Assembly: GCA_963582685.1 (NCBI GenBank)
Contig: CAUZSM010000024.1
Location: forward strand, 1-17,725
DNA: 17,725 bases
Reading direction: 5' to 3'
From: CAUZSM01 sp963582685
GTDB taxonomy: Archaea > Thermoplasmatota > Poseidoniia > Poseidoniales > Thalassarchaeaceae
In this document: positions 9,174 to 16,116 of the stretch, in pieces
How positions within the stretch are numbered: the stretch's first letter is position 1
How the letters are laid out: every line of letters starts with the position of its first letter
The notes under the pieces: model-generated
The model's database searches: none
What the model saw: only the letters and a program-made list of their open reading frames with translations
Told to the model about the DNA's origin: nothing
Made by a program: the position numbers and the translations under genes

Positions 9174-10025
9174 ATGGAAATCAACAGCATCGCGGTTCTT
9201 GGCGCCGGTCAAATGGGCAATGGAATCGCACAGGTGGCGGCTTGTGCGGGTTACGATGTTGTCATGATAGACATCAAGCAGGAATATGTCGACGCTGGAT
9301 TGAGCAGTATTGAGAATTCCCTGAGTCGCTTGGTCAACAAGGAGAGGATGACTGAGGAGGAAGCTGAAGCGGCCCTCGCCCTAGTTTCAATTTCGACCGA
9401 AAAAAGCGCGGCCGCTGATTCCGACCTCGTGGTTGAGGCGATTCCTGAGATTCCTCAACTGAAGTTCTCGACATTCGCAGAATTGGATGAAATCTGCAAG
9501 CCATCCACAATTCTAGCGTCGAATACCAGCAGCATCAGCATCAATGAAATCGCTAGCCATACAAAGCGACCCGACAATGTCATAGGTATGCATTTCATGA
9601 ATCCAGTTCCAATAATGAAACTCGTTGAGATTATCAATGGCAGCGAGACCTCCGCAGAGGTCACTGTAGCAGTAAACGTGGTTGCTGAGCGCATGGGAAA
9701 GATTCCCCTTTGCTGCAATGACTCGCCCGGTTTTGTCTCGAATCGAATCCTGTGTCCGATGCTGAACGAGGCCATCCTCACACTGCAGGATGGAGTTGCG
9801 GAACCTGAAGCAATCGACGGAATAATGAAACTCGGAATGAATCATCCAATCGGCCCACTTGCTCTTTCTGACTTGATTGGCCTTGACACGGTTCTGCACA
9901 TCATGAATGTCTTGCACGAAGGTCTTGGTGATGACAAATATGCGCCCGCCCCACTGCTGGTTCAGATGGTCGAGGAAGGCCGCCTCGGTCGAAAGAGTGG
10001 CAGCGGATTCTATGATTACGATTAG
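9174..10025 (+). CDS. 3-hydroxyacyl-CoA (3-hydroxybutyryl-CoA) dehydrogenase, short type
   Basis: This cytosolic enzyme interconverts 3-hydroxyacyl-CoA and 3-oxoacyl-CoA with NAD(H), in fatty-acid beta-oxidation or butyrate-type metabolism. ATG 9174 gives 283 residues, the normal size for the single-domain hbd/paaH type, and puts the Rossmann motif GAGQMGNG at residues 10-17, where family members have it. D33 is the expected ribose-binding acidic residue. The catalytic pair is visible: H140 in GMHFMNP and E152 in KLVEI, with N190 in the PGFVSNR motif. The C-terminal domain carries the GPLALSDLIGLDT signature and ends in the usual SGFYDY. An upstream ATG at 9147 is possible but would add nine residues before the first strand. 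No strong Shine-Dalgarno is seen. The gene stands alone, without other beta-oxidation genes nearby, so the physiological substrate is open. Confidence 0.95.
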   Translation: MEINSIAVLGAGQMGNGIAQVAACAGYDVVMIDIKQEYVDAGLSSIENSLSRLVNKERMTEEEAEAALALVSISTEKSAAADSDLVVEAIPEIPQLKFSTFAELDEICKPSTILASNTSSISINEIASHTKRPDNVIGMHFMNPVPIMKLVEIINGSETSAEVTVAVNVVAERMGKIPLCCNDSPGFVSNRILCPMLNEAILTLQDGVAEPEAIDGIMKLGMNHPIGPLALSDLIGLDTVLHIMNVLHEGLGDDKYAPAPLLVQMVEEGRLGRKSGSGFYDYD

Positions 10026-10044
10026 AACATCATTGAACCTGCGC

Positions 10045-10068
10045 ACGAACCCTGATACGAACCCTGAT
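10045..10068 (+). repeat. Perfect 12-bp tandem direct repeat, two copies, upstream of the aIF5A gene
   Basis: The unit ACGAACCCTGAT occurs twice back to back in the 77-bp gap between the dehydrogenase stop and the aIF5A start, ending 34 bp before that ATG. It may be replication slippage, a protein-binding site, or part of a very short ORF (10012-10101) in which it would encode TNPD twice. Nothing in the sequence decides between these. Confidence 0.8.
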
Positions 10069-10102
10069 AAGGCGGCGCAGGCCGACGACAATCGGGATTA
10101 AT

Positions 10103-10489
10103 ATGCCAGGAACGGCACGAGTCGAGGTTCGTACTCTGAAGGTCGGCAGATACATCGCTTTAGATGAGAATGCGTACAAGATTCTAGGCATGTCCAAGTC
10201 CAAGCCGGGCAAGCACGGAGGTGCAAAGGCTCGCATCGAATTGGAGGACATTTTCACTGGCCAGAAGCGCAGCTATGTCTCTCCAGTTACGGATTCGATT
10301 AACGTCCCGATGATTGAGAAGGGCTCAGCCATCATCACACACATTCAGGGCAGCGAGGTGCATGCCATGGACAACAAGACCTACGCTACGCTAATCCTTC
10401 CTCTTGAAGATGGTATGTCACTCGATGCTGGCGGTGAAATCCTCTGGATGGAAGCAATGGGTCGGTACAAAATCATCCGCGACCATTGA
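10103..10489 (+). CDS. eif5A: Translation factor aIF5A (hypusine-containing)
   Basis: aIF5A binds the ribosome and helps peptide-bond formation at stalling sequences such as polyproline. The 128-residue length is normal for archaea. The N-terminal SH3-like domain carries the exposed loop SKSKPGKHGGAKAR (residues 31-44); K37 in GKHG is the lysine converted to deoxyhypusine or hypusine by deoxyhypusine synthase, which is not in this window. The C-terminal half is the OB-fold domain. No Shine-Dalgarno is evident before ATG 10103, so a leaderless or short-leader transcript is possible. The gene lies 77 bp after the dehydrogenase, and a GNAT acetyltransferase gene follows about 50 bp downstream. 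Whether that neighbour acts on translation components cannot be told. Confidence 0.97.
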   Translation: MPGTARVEVRTLKVGRYIALDENAYKILGMSKSKPGKHGGAKARIELEDIFTGQKRSYVSPVTDSINVPMIEKGSAIITHIQGSEVHAMDNKTYATLILPLEDGMSLDAGGEILWMEAMGRYKIIRDH

Positions 10490-10540
10490 GCCGGAACCAT
10501 CATCACAATCCCTGACTTAGGGTGAGTGGGTATCCCTTTG

Positions 10541-11035
10541 GTGACAACAGTAGATTCCTTATCTGTCTCAGTCGCCAACATCAACGACTTGGATAGAATT
10601 GTCGAGATGTGGTGGACGCTTCTTGAGGACCAGCAGAATTTGGATTGGCGCGGGGAAATGGAAGTCTTGACACGTCAATTCAATACAGAGAGAGTGGCGA
10701 GATTCCTTGAGAATCGCCTGAAGCTTGGCCGTCTAATGACCGCTTCCCTCGATGGCGATTTGGTTGGCATATGTTCCATTTCACCAGACGGATTTCTAAT
10801 CGATGGTTCTCACATAGTTTGGGTAATCGCCGATGTTTTCATCGAGGAGCATGCACGGCGGCGTGGCGTTGCTACGGCACTAATCAAGGCGGCAGAACGT
10901 GAGTGCATGAACGGCGGTGCCGATGAGGTCAGACTGACAGTGTATGTGATGAATGATGCCGCACGCGAACTCTACCGAAGTCTGGGCTACGAGTTGGTTT
11001 CGCAGGAATACGGACGCCTAATGACTACCGATTGA
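10541..11035 (+). CDS. GNAT-family N-acetyltransferase
   Basis: This is a single-domain acetyl-CoA-dependent acetyltransferase of about 164 residues. The acetyl-CoA pyrophosphate loop is visible as R-R-R-G-V-A (residues 106-111) after the strand WVIADVFI, and the C-terminal motif with N138, then A-R-E-L-Y-R-S-L-G-Y (residues 141-150) is standard for the fold. There is no ATG near the start. GTG 10541 is chosen because a GGTGAG lies 14 bases upstream (10521-10526); TTG 10538 and GTG 10526 are alternatives. The substrate is unknown: it could be a protein N-terminus, an amine or a small metabolite. It follows aIF5A on the same strand and may be co-transcribed with it. Confidence 0.88.
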   Translation: MTTVDSLSVSVANINDLDRIVEMWWTLLEDQQNLDWRGEMEVLTRQFNTERVARFLENRLKLGRLMTASLDGDLVGICSISPDGFLIDGSHIVWVIADVFIEEHARRRGVATALIKAAERECMNGGADEVRLTVYVMNDAARELYRSLGYELVSQEYGRLMTTD

Positions 11036-11062
11036 TGTCTTCGTCTGCTCACATCCTCCCCA

Positions 11063-11076
11063 TCAAACCTAATTAT
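11063..11076 (+). promoter_or_regulatory. Possible archaeal BRE/TATA element before the OPT transporter gene
   Basis: A purine-rich patch (AAACC) is followed by the AT-rich stretch TAATTAT about 45 bases before ATG 11121. The spacing suits an archaeal promoter with a short leader, and the 85-bp gap is the largest between plus-strand genes here. The match is weak and judged by eye. Confidence 0.25.
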
Positions 11077-11120
11077 CCGACGCGTCAACGCCATCACGCT
11101 CCTACGGAGCGGTGTGTCCA

Positions 11121-13436
11121 ATGAGTGGAGTCCGAAAGTCAGCCTACAGGCAGCCGCTGACGCCAAAAGGCATCGCTGCGATCGAGGCCGGTACACTCAC
11201 TTGGCTTGATGAGGACATGTACAACAACCTCAACACAGGTCTACTCGAACAGTATCTGGAAGAGAAGAATGTCGAGGAGTCATTTGAGGTCAGCCATTGG
11301 AGCCTCGGCAAGATTCTCATTGGCATCTGCATCGGTGCTGTATTCAGTGGAGTGACAGCCTACATTGGCCTGAAAATCGGACTCGCAGTATCTGCAGCAT
11401 GGTACGTCGCATATTTGCTCGGCATGGCTTTGCGTTGGACTCCTTCAGAGGTCAATATCGCTACCAGCGCCACCACTGGGGCAACACACGCCTCGACTGG
11501 GTTCATTTTCACCTTCCCCGCGATATTCCTCTTAGCCTTCAACTCAGATTACTGGATTAGGGACAGTGTAACTGGTGAATTGGTCCCCATCATTGCCGAC
11601 CCGAATATCTGGCAACTCGCCTTCATCGGCATCATCGCTTCGATGTTTGCCGGCTTCCTCGGAGTGATGTATTTCATCATCTTCCGCAGGGTCTGGCTTG
11701 TCGAGGACCCACTGCCGATGCCCGGTTTCGAGGCTACCCTCAAGATGCTTGACATCGCTTCTGATGTCAGTGCTGGTGCAGCGGAAGAAGCGCGTGGCAG
11801 TCTGAAGACTGTCGGTCTGTGGACCGTTCTGACCATGGGTTTCATGTTCCTGATTGACTATCCACTATTCTGGGCTAAACAACTCACATTGGCTGACTGG
11901 GTCGCCGTATCATTGTCGGGAGATGAATGGGGCCTTGCGTCTGTCTATTCACATAGGTGGATACATCAGCCATCCGAACTGGTCGATGGCCATTCCATTG
12001 CCAATGGGATCACTATGTGGGATCCCTCTAATCCGTTCGCATACACCTTCCTAGGCCTTGAGTTGTCCCCAACCCTATTCGCAATCGGCTGGTTCATGAA
12101 ATTCCGCGTTGCCTTTCTCGTCAACTTAGGTTCCTTCGTCGCTTGGTTCTGGCTGATACCTTGGGCTGTTTACTTCAATGTGCCATTCTATGATGCGGCT
12201 TCTGGTGAGTATGTGCTCGTGCAATCGATGGGAGGTGTAGTGCAGTGGACTGTATACAAGAGTGTGGTTCGAACAATCGCCATTGGAGCCATTCTGGGTG
12301 GAGGCCTGCTCGGGCTGCTGAAGATGGCCCCAACCTTCGTGATGATTTTTGGTGATATTGCCAGTGCTTTCACCGGTGAGAAAGGCCAAGAGTACATTGA
12401 TGGAAAGGGCTGGTACGAGTGGCCATTGAATCACATCCCCGCCTTCATGCTGATTGCTTTCTTTTTCATGGCACTCATCTTCTGGATTGGCGGCTTCCCC
12501 TTGGGTGCATCCTTGATTTTCGCCACGGTCGTTTTACTGACCACGTTCCTGCTCGGTGCCATTGCGGTGCGTGTGATGGGTGAGACCGGTATTGAGCCGG
12601 TGTCTGGCACCTCATTCATCGTGCTACTGATGCTGCTTGGCGTTTTCCTCGGAATCGGTGACCCACTTGGCCTGTCCGCGACTCAAGCAGTTCTGATGGC
12701 TCTCGTAGGTACCACTGTTTTCGGTTCGGCCATATCGATGTCAGGCACCGTCGTGGCTGATTACAAGAACAGCCTCTACATTGGCAATCGACCTTATCAC
12801 ATTTCCAAAGGCAACATCATGGGAGTCGTTCCCGGAGCCGTTCTAGGTGCTGGTGTCGCCATCTTCCTATCCCAGATGCTCGCCACTGGACAGATTGACC
12901 TGCTTGCACCGCAGGCCAACGCATTCGCAGGATTCACCGTCATCTTATCACAAGGGCAAGGCAACATCTCGGCTCTGATTGTTGGTTTCGCACTAGGGGC
13001 CTTCGTAGAATGGGTGACTGGGATGGGCACCTCCTTCGGGCTAGGCATGTATTTGCCGACGCCATACACCTTCCCAATGCTGATTGGCGGAGGCGCTCGC
13101 GACATGTGGGAAGCAAAGCGTCTCAAGCCGGCTGTTGACAAGGTCAAGGAGGCTGAGGGAAGCGGCAAAGCCGAGCGAACACGAGCACTGATGCTGCTGA
13201 TGACATTCATGATTGCAGCCGGTGCGTTGACCGGTGAAGCATTCTTTGGAGTGGAAGCTGCGGTCCTCGCTGTCATAGATGAGACAGCAATTGCAGATGG
13301 AGCGGCGTACTGGATTATTCGAATGACTGGATTCATCCTCATCAACGCGGCCCTTGCCAGTGGGGTATACCTGCTATTCCGCGCTGCTGGAATTTTCGGC
13401 CAATCGTCCAGCTTGGAGGAAGAAGCAGTCGAGTGA
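11121..13436 (+). CDS. OPT-family oligopeptide/metal-chelate transporter
   Basis: A polytopic membrane protein of 771 residues, within the usual OPT size range. ATG 11121 is preferred over GTG 11112 because GGAG lies about 11 bases upstream of it. About 60 cytoplasmic residues precede the first helix, which runs into the family-type TAYIGLKIGLAVSAAW. Later segments also fit OPT: the GTTVFGSAISMSGTVVADYK...YIGNRPYHISKGNIMGVV region and the C-terminal GLGMYLPTPYTFPMLIGGG. OPT proteins are proton-coupled importers of short peptides, glutathione-like compounds or metal chelates; the substrate here cannot be read from sequence. A peptide role would match the peptidase-like surface protein upstream, but the two are separated by three unrelated genes. 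The EamA-type gene follows on the same strand. Confidence 0.93.
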   Translation: MSGVRKSAYRQPLTPKGIAAIEAGTLTWLDEDMYNNLNTGLLEQYLEEKNVEESFEVSHWSLGKILIGICIGAVFSGVTAYIGLKIGLAVSAAWYVAYLLGMALRWTPSEVNIATSATTGATHASTGFIFTFPAIFLLAFNSDYWIRDSVTGELVPIIADPNIWQLAFIGIIASMFAGFLGVMYFIIFRRVWLVEDPLPMPGFEATLKMLDIASDVSAGAAEEARGSLKTVGLWTVLTMGFMFLIDYPLFWAKQLTLADWVAVSLSGDEWGLASVYSHRWIHQPSELVDGHSIANGITMWDPSNPFAYTFLGLELSPTLFAIGWFMKFRVAFLVNLGSFVAWFWLIPWAVYFNVPFYDAASGEYVLVQSMGGVVQWTVYKSVVRTIAIGAILGGGLLGLLKMAPTFVMIFGDIASAFTGEKGQEYIDGKGWYEWPLNHIPAFMLIAFFFMALIFWIGGFPLGASLIFATVVLLTTFLLGAIAVRVMGETGIEPVSGTSFIVLLMLLGVFLGIGDPLGLSATQAVLMALVGTTVFGSAISMSGTVVADYKNSLYIGNRPYHISKGNIMGVVPGAVLGAGVAIFLSQMLATGQIDLLAPQANAFAGFTVILSQGQGNISALIVGFALGAFVEWVTGMGTSFGLGMYLPTPYTFPMLIGGGARDMWEAKRLKPAVDKVKEAEGSGKAERTRALMLLMTFMIAAGALTGEAFFGVEAAVLAVIDETAIADGAAYWIIRMTGFILINAALASGVYLLFRAAGIFGQSSSLEEEAVE

Positions 13437-13491
13437 TGGTGAGGCAGTGCAAGCCCTCTCAGGACAATCCGCAGGCAACGGAACTCCACCG

Positions 13492-14448
13492 ATGCAGGCT
13501 TGGCTCATTTTGGCCGTTGCCATTCTAGCGGTTAGCAGCGCAGGCGCGGTATTTCGTACAATGGAGGGAGTTGGGCCGCTGCTGAAAGCATCTTGGCGTC
13601 TGCAAGCAACCTCTCTTGTGCTGCTAATCCCATTCATATTCCAATATAGAAGTGCAAGCGGCGAGGAGAGAGCGCGCTGGTTTTCAGGCAATAATGGCTT
13701 GATTCTGGTCGGCTCTGGGATTTGCCTATGGTTGCATTTCGGCTCATGGGTCTGGTCACTGGATGAGACTTCTTTGACGCACAGTTTGCTTTTCGTCACC
13801 GCTCATCCATTGGTATTCGTAGTTGGTATGTTCATTATCCGCAACACACCACACCGCTTCGAGTCTATAGGAGCCCTGCTCGGGTTTTGTGGTGCCGCCA
13901 TTGCATTGCAGGACGCTAGCGGTGGTGGTGAGGTAACACTGATTGGAGATGCAGCAGCATTTCTCGGAGCGCTCGCAATCGTCGGGTATCTTGCGGCAGG
14001 CAGGGTGCTGCGCAACCAGCAAAGAATGCCATTATTCATCTACGCATTTCCAGTCACCATGCTCTCCGCCGTGCTTCTGACAGCGTCGGCTTGCCTGTTT
14101 GAAGATGCTACACTATCCCAATCTGTTCCATCAATTGCCGCCTTTGGATGGCTTGACCTTGCATGGCTGCTACCTGTGGCATATCTTGCATTGGGTCCTG
14201 GGCTTGCGGGGCATACTGGAATCAATGCCTCGCTTCGCTGGCTACCACCTCTGGTTATCTCAGTCGGTGTAGTGTTGGAGCCACTAATCGGCTCACTGAT
14301 TGGCTGGCTTTTGGGAGTTGAGGATGTGCCGGGGATTTGGACTCTTGTCGGGGGGCCGCTGATGATTCTTGGATGTGCCTTAGCAATAGTGGGTACGCAA
14401 CGGCGTTTGTCTATCGATGCGACTAACCACTCAAATGAGGCTGAGTGA
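13492..14448 (+). CDS. EamA/DMT-family membrane transporter
   Basis: A 318-residue, very hydrophobic protein with about ten predicted helices in two homologous halves, the usual DMT (EamA) plan. The first half contains the WLILAVAILAVSSAG helix and a conserved-looking Arg at residue 36. The second half ends with LEPLIGSLIGWLLG...GIWTLVGGPLMILGCALAIVG, closely like the EamA C-terminal signature. ATG 13492 puts the first helix right at the N-terminus. The frame stays open upstream into the OPT gene, and GTG 13447, just after GGTGAGG, would add 15 residues and almost abut the OPT stop. DMT members export or import amino acids, nucleotide sugars or other metabolites; no substrate is inferred. Confidence 0.88.
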   Translation: MQAWLILAVAILAVSSAGAVFRTMEGVGPLLKASWRLQATSLVLLIPFIFQYRSASGEERARWFSGNNGLILVGSGICLWLHFGSWVWSLDETSLTHSLLFVTAHPLVFVVGMFIIRNTPHRFESIGALLGFCGAAIALQDASGGGEVTLIGDAAAFLGALAIVGYLAAGRVLRNQQRMPLFIYAFPVTMLSAVLLTASACLFEDATLSQSVPSIAAFGWLDLAWLLPVAYLALGPGLAGHTGINASLRWLPPLVISVGVVLEPLIGSLIGWLLGVEDVPGIWTLVGGPLMILGCALAIVGTQRRLSIDATNHSNEAE

Positions 14449-14490
14449 GCACGCCGCTTCACTCTTGAACAGGGGGCTACTCGCGCACGT

Positions 14491-14496
14491 GGTGAT
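14491..14496 (+). promoter_or_regulatory. Shine-Dalgarno of surE
   Basis: GGTGAT matches the 3' end of archaeal 16S rRNA (anti-SD AUCACC) and lies three bases before ATG 14500, supporting that start over other in-frame codons. Confidence 0.55.
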
Positions 14497-14499
14497 GGG

Positions 14500-15453
14500 A
14501 TGGCAGAGGCGAAGCGAGCAATTTTTCTGACCAACGATGACGGTGTAGAAGCGCCGGGTCTTCATGCGCTGATACGCGCACTACACAACCGAGGCCACCC
14601 CGTTCTCGTTCTGGCACCTGAGGCTGAGCAGTCGGCATCTGGGATGAGACTGAGTCTGCATAGAGATCTCTCATTCAAGGTGCGAGACGACATTGTCGCC
14701 TCACTGAGCCTTGCAGAAGGAGGCCCTCCACTCCGGGTATTCTCTATTGCGGGCTCACCATGTGATTGTGTGATAGTTGCCCTTGAGGGGGGCATGCGAG
14801 CATGGGCTCCTAACATCAAACCCACACTGTGCATCAGTGGTGTAAATTTCGGACCGAATCTATCGGTCGATGTCATGCACTCTGGAACAGTCTCTGCAGC
14901 TCGTGAAGCCGGCCTTTACGGAATGCCGGCTATTGCCGCTAGCCTTGGCACTTACCAACACACAGATTTCGATGCAAGCATGGACGCACTGCTCGCAACC
15001 ATTGATGCAGCACTATCGTATCTGCCTGAGCAGCCAGAGAACCTGCTGCGTCCAGAAGGTACAGCCCGACGCCCATGGGATGACGAGGAGTTGTCTTTGG
15101 ATGAGAGATGCAGGGCGGCTTTCGCCAATGGTGACCTACTGCTCAACGTGAATTTTCCTGAGAAATGGAATGGTGAGATAAGAACAGTGGCATTAGGCGC
15201 ACGCTGGTATCGGAACGCCACCAACAGTAAGGATATCGAGAATATCGGGGTTGCGTTTGAGGTTGGTGCGGCGACCATTGTCGACGAGGAATTACCGGAC
15301 ACAGATTGTGTGGCAGTCACCGACGGCGCAGTCGCTATTACACCACTTTCCGCATGGCCAATCAACCACCCACTTGGATTGAATGAGGTAATTATTACAG
15401 CTGCTCTCAATAGCGACGGGGGCGGTCTACCGCGGTGGTTGAGTTCAGACTAA
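14500..15453 (+). CDS. surE: 5'/3'-nucleotidase SurE
   Basis: SurE is a metal-dependent phosphatase that removes phosphate from nucleoside monophosphates, with some activity on polyphosphate. The N-terminal strand FLTNDDG supplies the metal-binding D13 and D14. S45 in AEQSASG and N116 in SGVNFGPN correspond to the remaining metal ligands of the Thermotoga enzyme. The SGTVSAAREA motif (residues 128-137) is characteristic. The protein is 317 residues, longer than the usual 250-260; the extra length seems to lie between about 165 and 205, an acidic segment with PWDDEELSLDERC, and near the C-terminus. It is the last of the plus-strand run and converges on trmY with only 16 bp between the stops. 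Housekeeping nucleotide salvage is the likely role. Confidence 0.95.
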   Translation: MAEAKRAIFLTNDDGVEAPGLHALIRALHNRGHPVLVLAPEAEQSASGMRLSLHRDLSFKVRDDIVASLSLAEGGPPLRVFSIAGSPCDCVIVALEGGMRAWAPNIKPTLCISGVNFGPNLSVDVMHSGTVSAAREAGLYGMPAIAASLGTYQHTDFDASMDALLATIDAALSYLPEQPENLLRPEGTARRPWDDEELSLDERCRAAFANGDLLLNVNFPEKWNGEIRTVALGARWYRNATNSKDIENIGVAFEVGAATIVDEELPDTDCVAVTDGAVAITPLSAWPINHPLGLNEVIITAALNSDGGGLPRWLSSD

Positions 15454-15469
15454 GCATGGAAGTAAGTTT

Positions 15470-16105
15470 TCACTCACTCAGGTTCAACTCTACACCCCTG
15501 TCGAGGATTTGGTGAATGATAGCGATACAGGCATGACCCTGCAACCACTCATCTCCAAGCGAGCGAGCATCAGTAGATTCCTGCAATGCCCGTAACTCAT
15601 CGGCTGTGAAGGGTTTGTCATCAGAAAGAAAAAAGCCGAGCCTTTCGTATGTCGCCCCACCTTCTTGTGCTGAACCTTCTGCCCACAGCCGTGGCGCATC
15701 TGCATCAAGATGGATGAGTTTGACCTGCTCCCTCTGCCATTCTGCTATGGTGGTGCTGACGTCACCTCCAGAGTGCCACAGTCCCGGCCAAATCTCCACC
15801 AGTGCACCGATGGCCGGCACAGGTTCCCTCAGCACTTTGGCAATTTGGCCAGCAATCGCTCGCTCATCAGGATGCACACCCTGCAATCTTGAGCCGTCGA
15901 ACCAGATTCTGCGAGCAGGACCGGGTCCACCCATCAGATGCAACGTGACATGTGAGTTTGTACGCATTCCGTGAGAGAGGAAAAGAGCGATATTCACCGC
16001 TCGGACAAGCACGTCCATTCTACCTGCAGCACCAGCCAGGTCGTTAAGAGGAAGTTTGCCACTGCTTTGGGCCCGATGTCCAATCAGAGCGAAGCGCCGC
16101 TCCAT
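15470..16105 (-). CDS. trmY: tRNA (pseudouridine-54 N1)-methyltransferase TrmY
   Basis: TrmY uses SAM to methylate N1 of pseudouridine 54 in the T-loop of archaeal tRNAs, after Pus10 makes the pseudouridine. It is a SPOUT-class (knotted) protein formerly called DUF358. The 211 residues match the family in order: N-terminal FALIGH strand, then LPLNDLAGAAGRMDVLVRAV (residues 18-37), the N-I-A-L-F-L-S-H segment, G-G-P-G-P-A-R-R-I, the HPDERAIA motif (78-85) and the C-terminal LGDEWLQGHACI...LDRG that forms part of the SAM pocket. It lies 9 bp downstream of the srp54 stop with an excellent Shine-Dalgarno overlapping that stop, so it is almost certainly translated from the srp54 transcript. It ends 16 bp from the convergent surE stop. 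Confidence 0.95.
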   Translation of the reverse strand: MERRFALIGHRAQSSGKLPLNDLAGAAGRMDVLVRAVNIALFLSHGMRTNSHVTLHLMGGPGPARRIWFDGSRLQGVHPDERAIAGQIAKVLREPVPAIGALVEIWPGLWHSGGDVSTTIAEWQREQVKLIHLDADAPRLWAEGSAQEGGATYERLGFFLSDDKPFTADELRALQESTDARSLGDEWLQGHACIAIIHQILDRGVELNLSE

Positions 16106-16108
16106 ATG

Positions 16109-16116
16109 CTCACCTC
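16109..16116 (-). promoter_or_regulatory. Strong Shine-Dalgarno of trmY overlapping the srp54 stop codon
   Basis: On the minus strand the junction reads TGAGGTGAGCATATG: the srp54 stop TGA runs into GAGGTGAG, which is complementary to the 16S rRNA tail, and ATG follows after three bases. This fixes the trmY start and suggests translation coupled to srp54. Confidence 0.8.

Noticed and set aside
9513..10091. Minus-strand open frame of 192 codons
   Set aside because: It is antisense to the dehydrogenase, whose catalytic motifs are intact; the antisense translation shows no domain pattern.
12797..13489. Minus-strand open frame of 230 codons
   Set aside because: It lies entirely opposite the OPT transporter and the start of the EamA gene; it is Ala/Ser/Pro-rich with no recognisable family, as expected for an antisense shadow.
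13354..13491. N-terminal extension of the EamA frame into the OPT gene
   Set aside because: The added residues overlap the OPT coding sequence by 83 bp and are hydrophilic with no family match; the EamA fold starts at ATG 13492.
14040..14534. Minus-strand open frame of 164 codons
   Set aside because: It covers the EamA gene and the surE start on the opposite strand and has low-complexity Arg/Ser/Pro content, so a shadow.
15454..15469. Possible terminator between convergent surE and trmY
   Set aside because: The gap has only 16 bases with a short T run and no clear stem; not enough to call.
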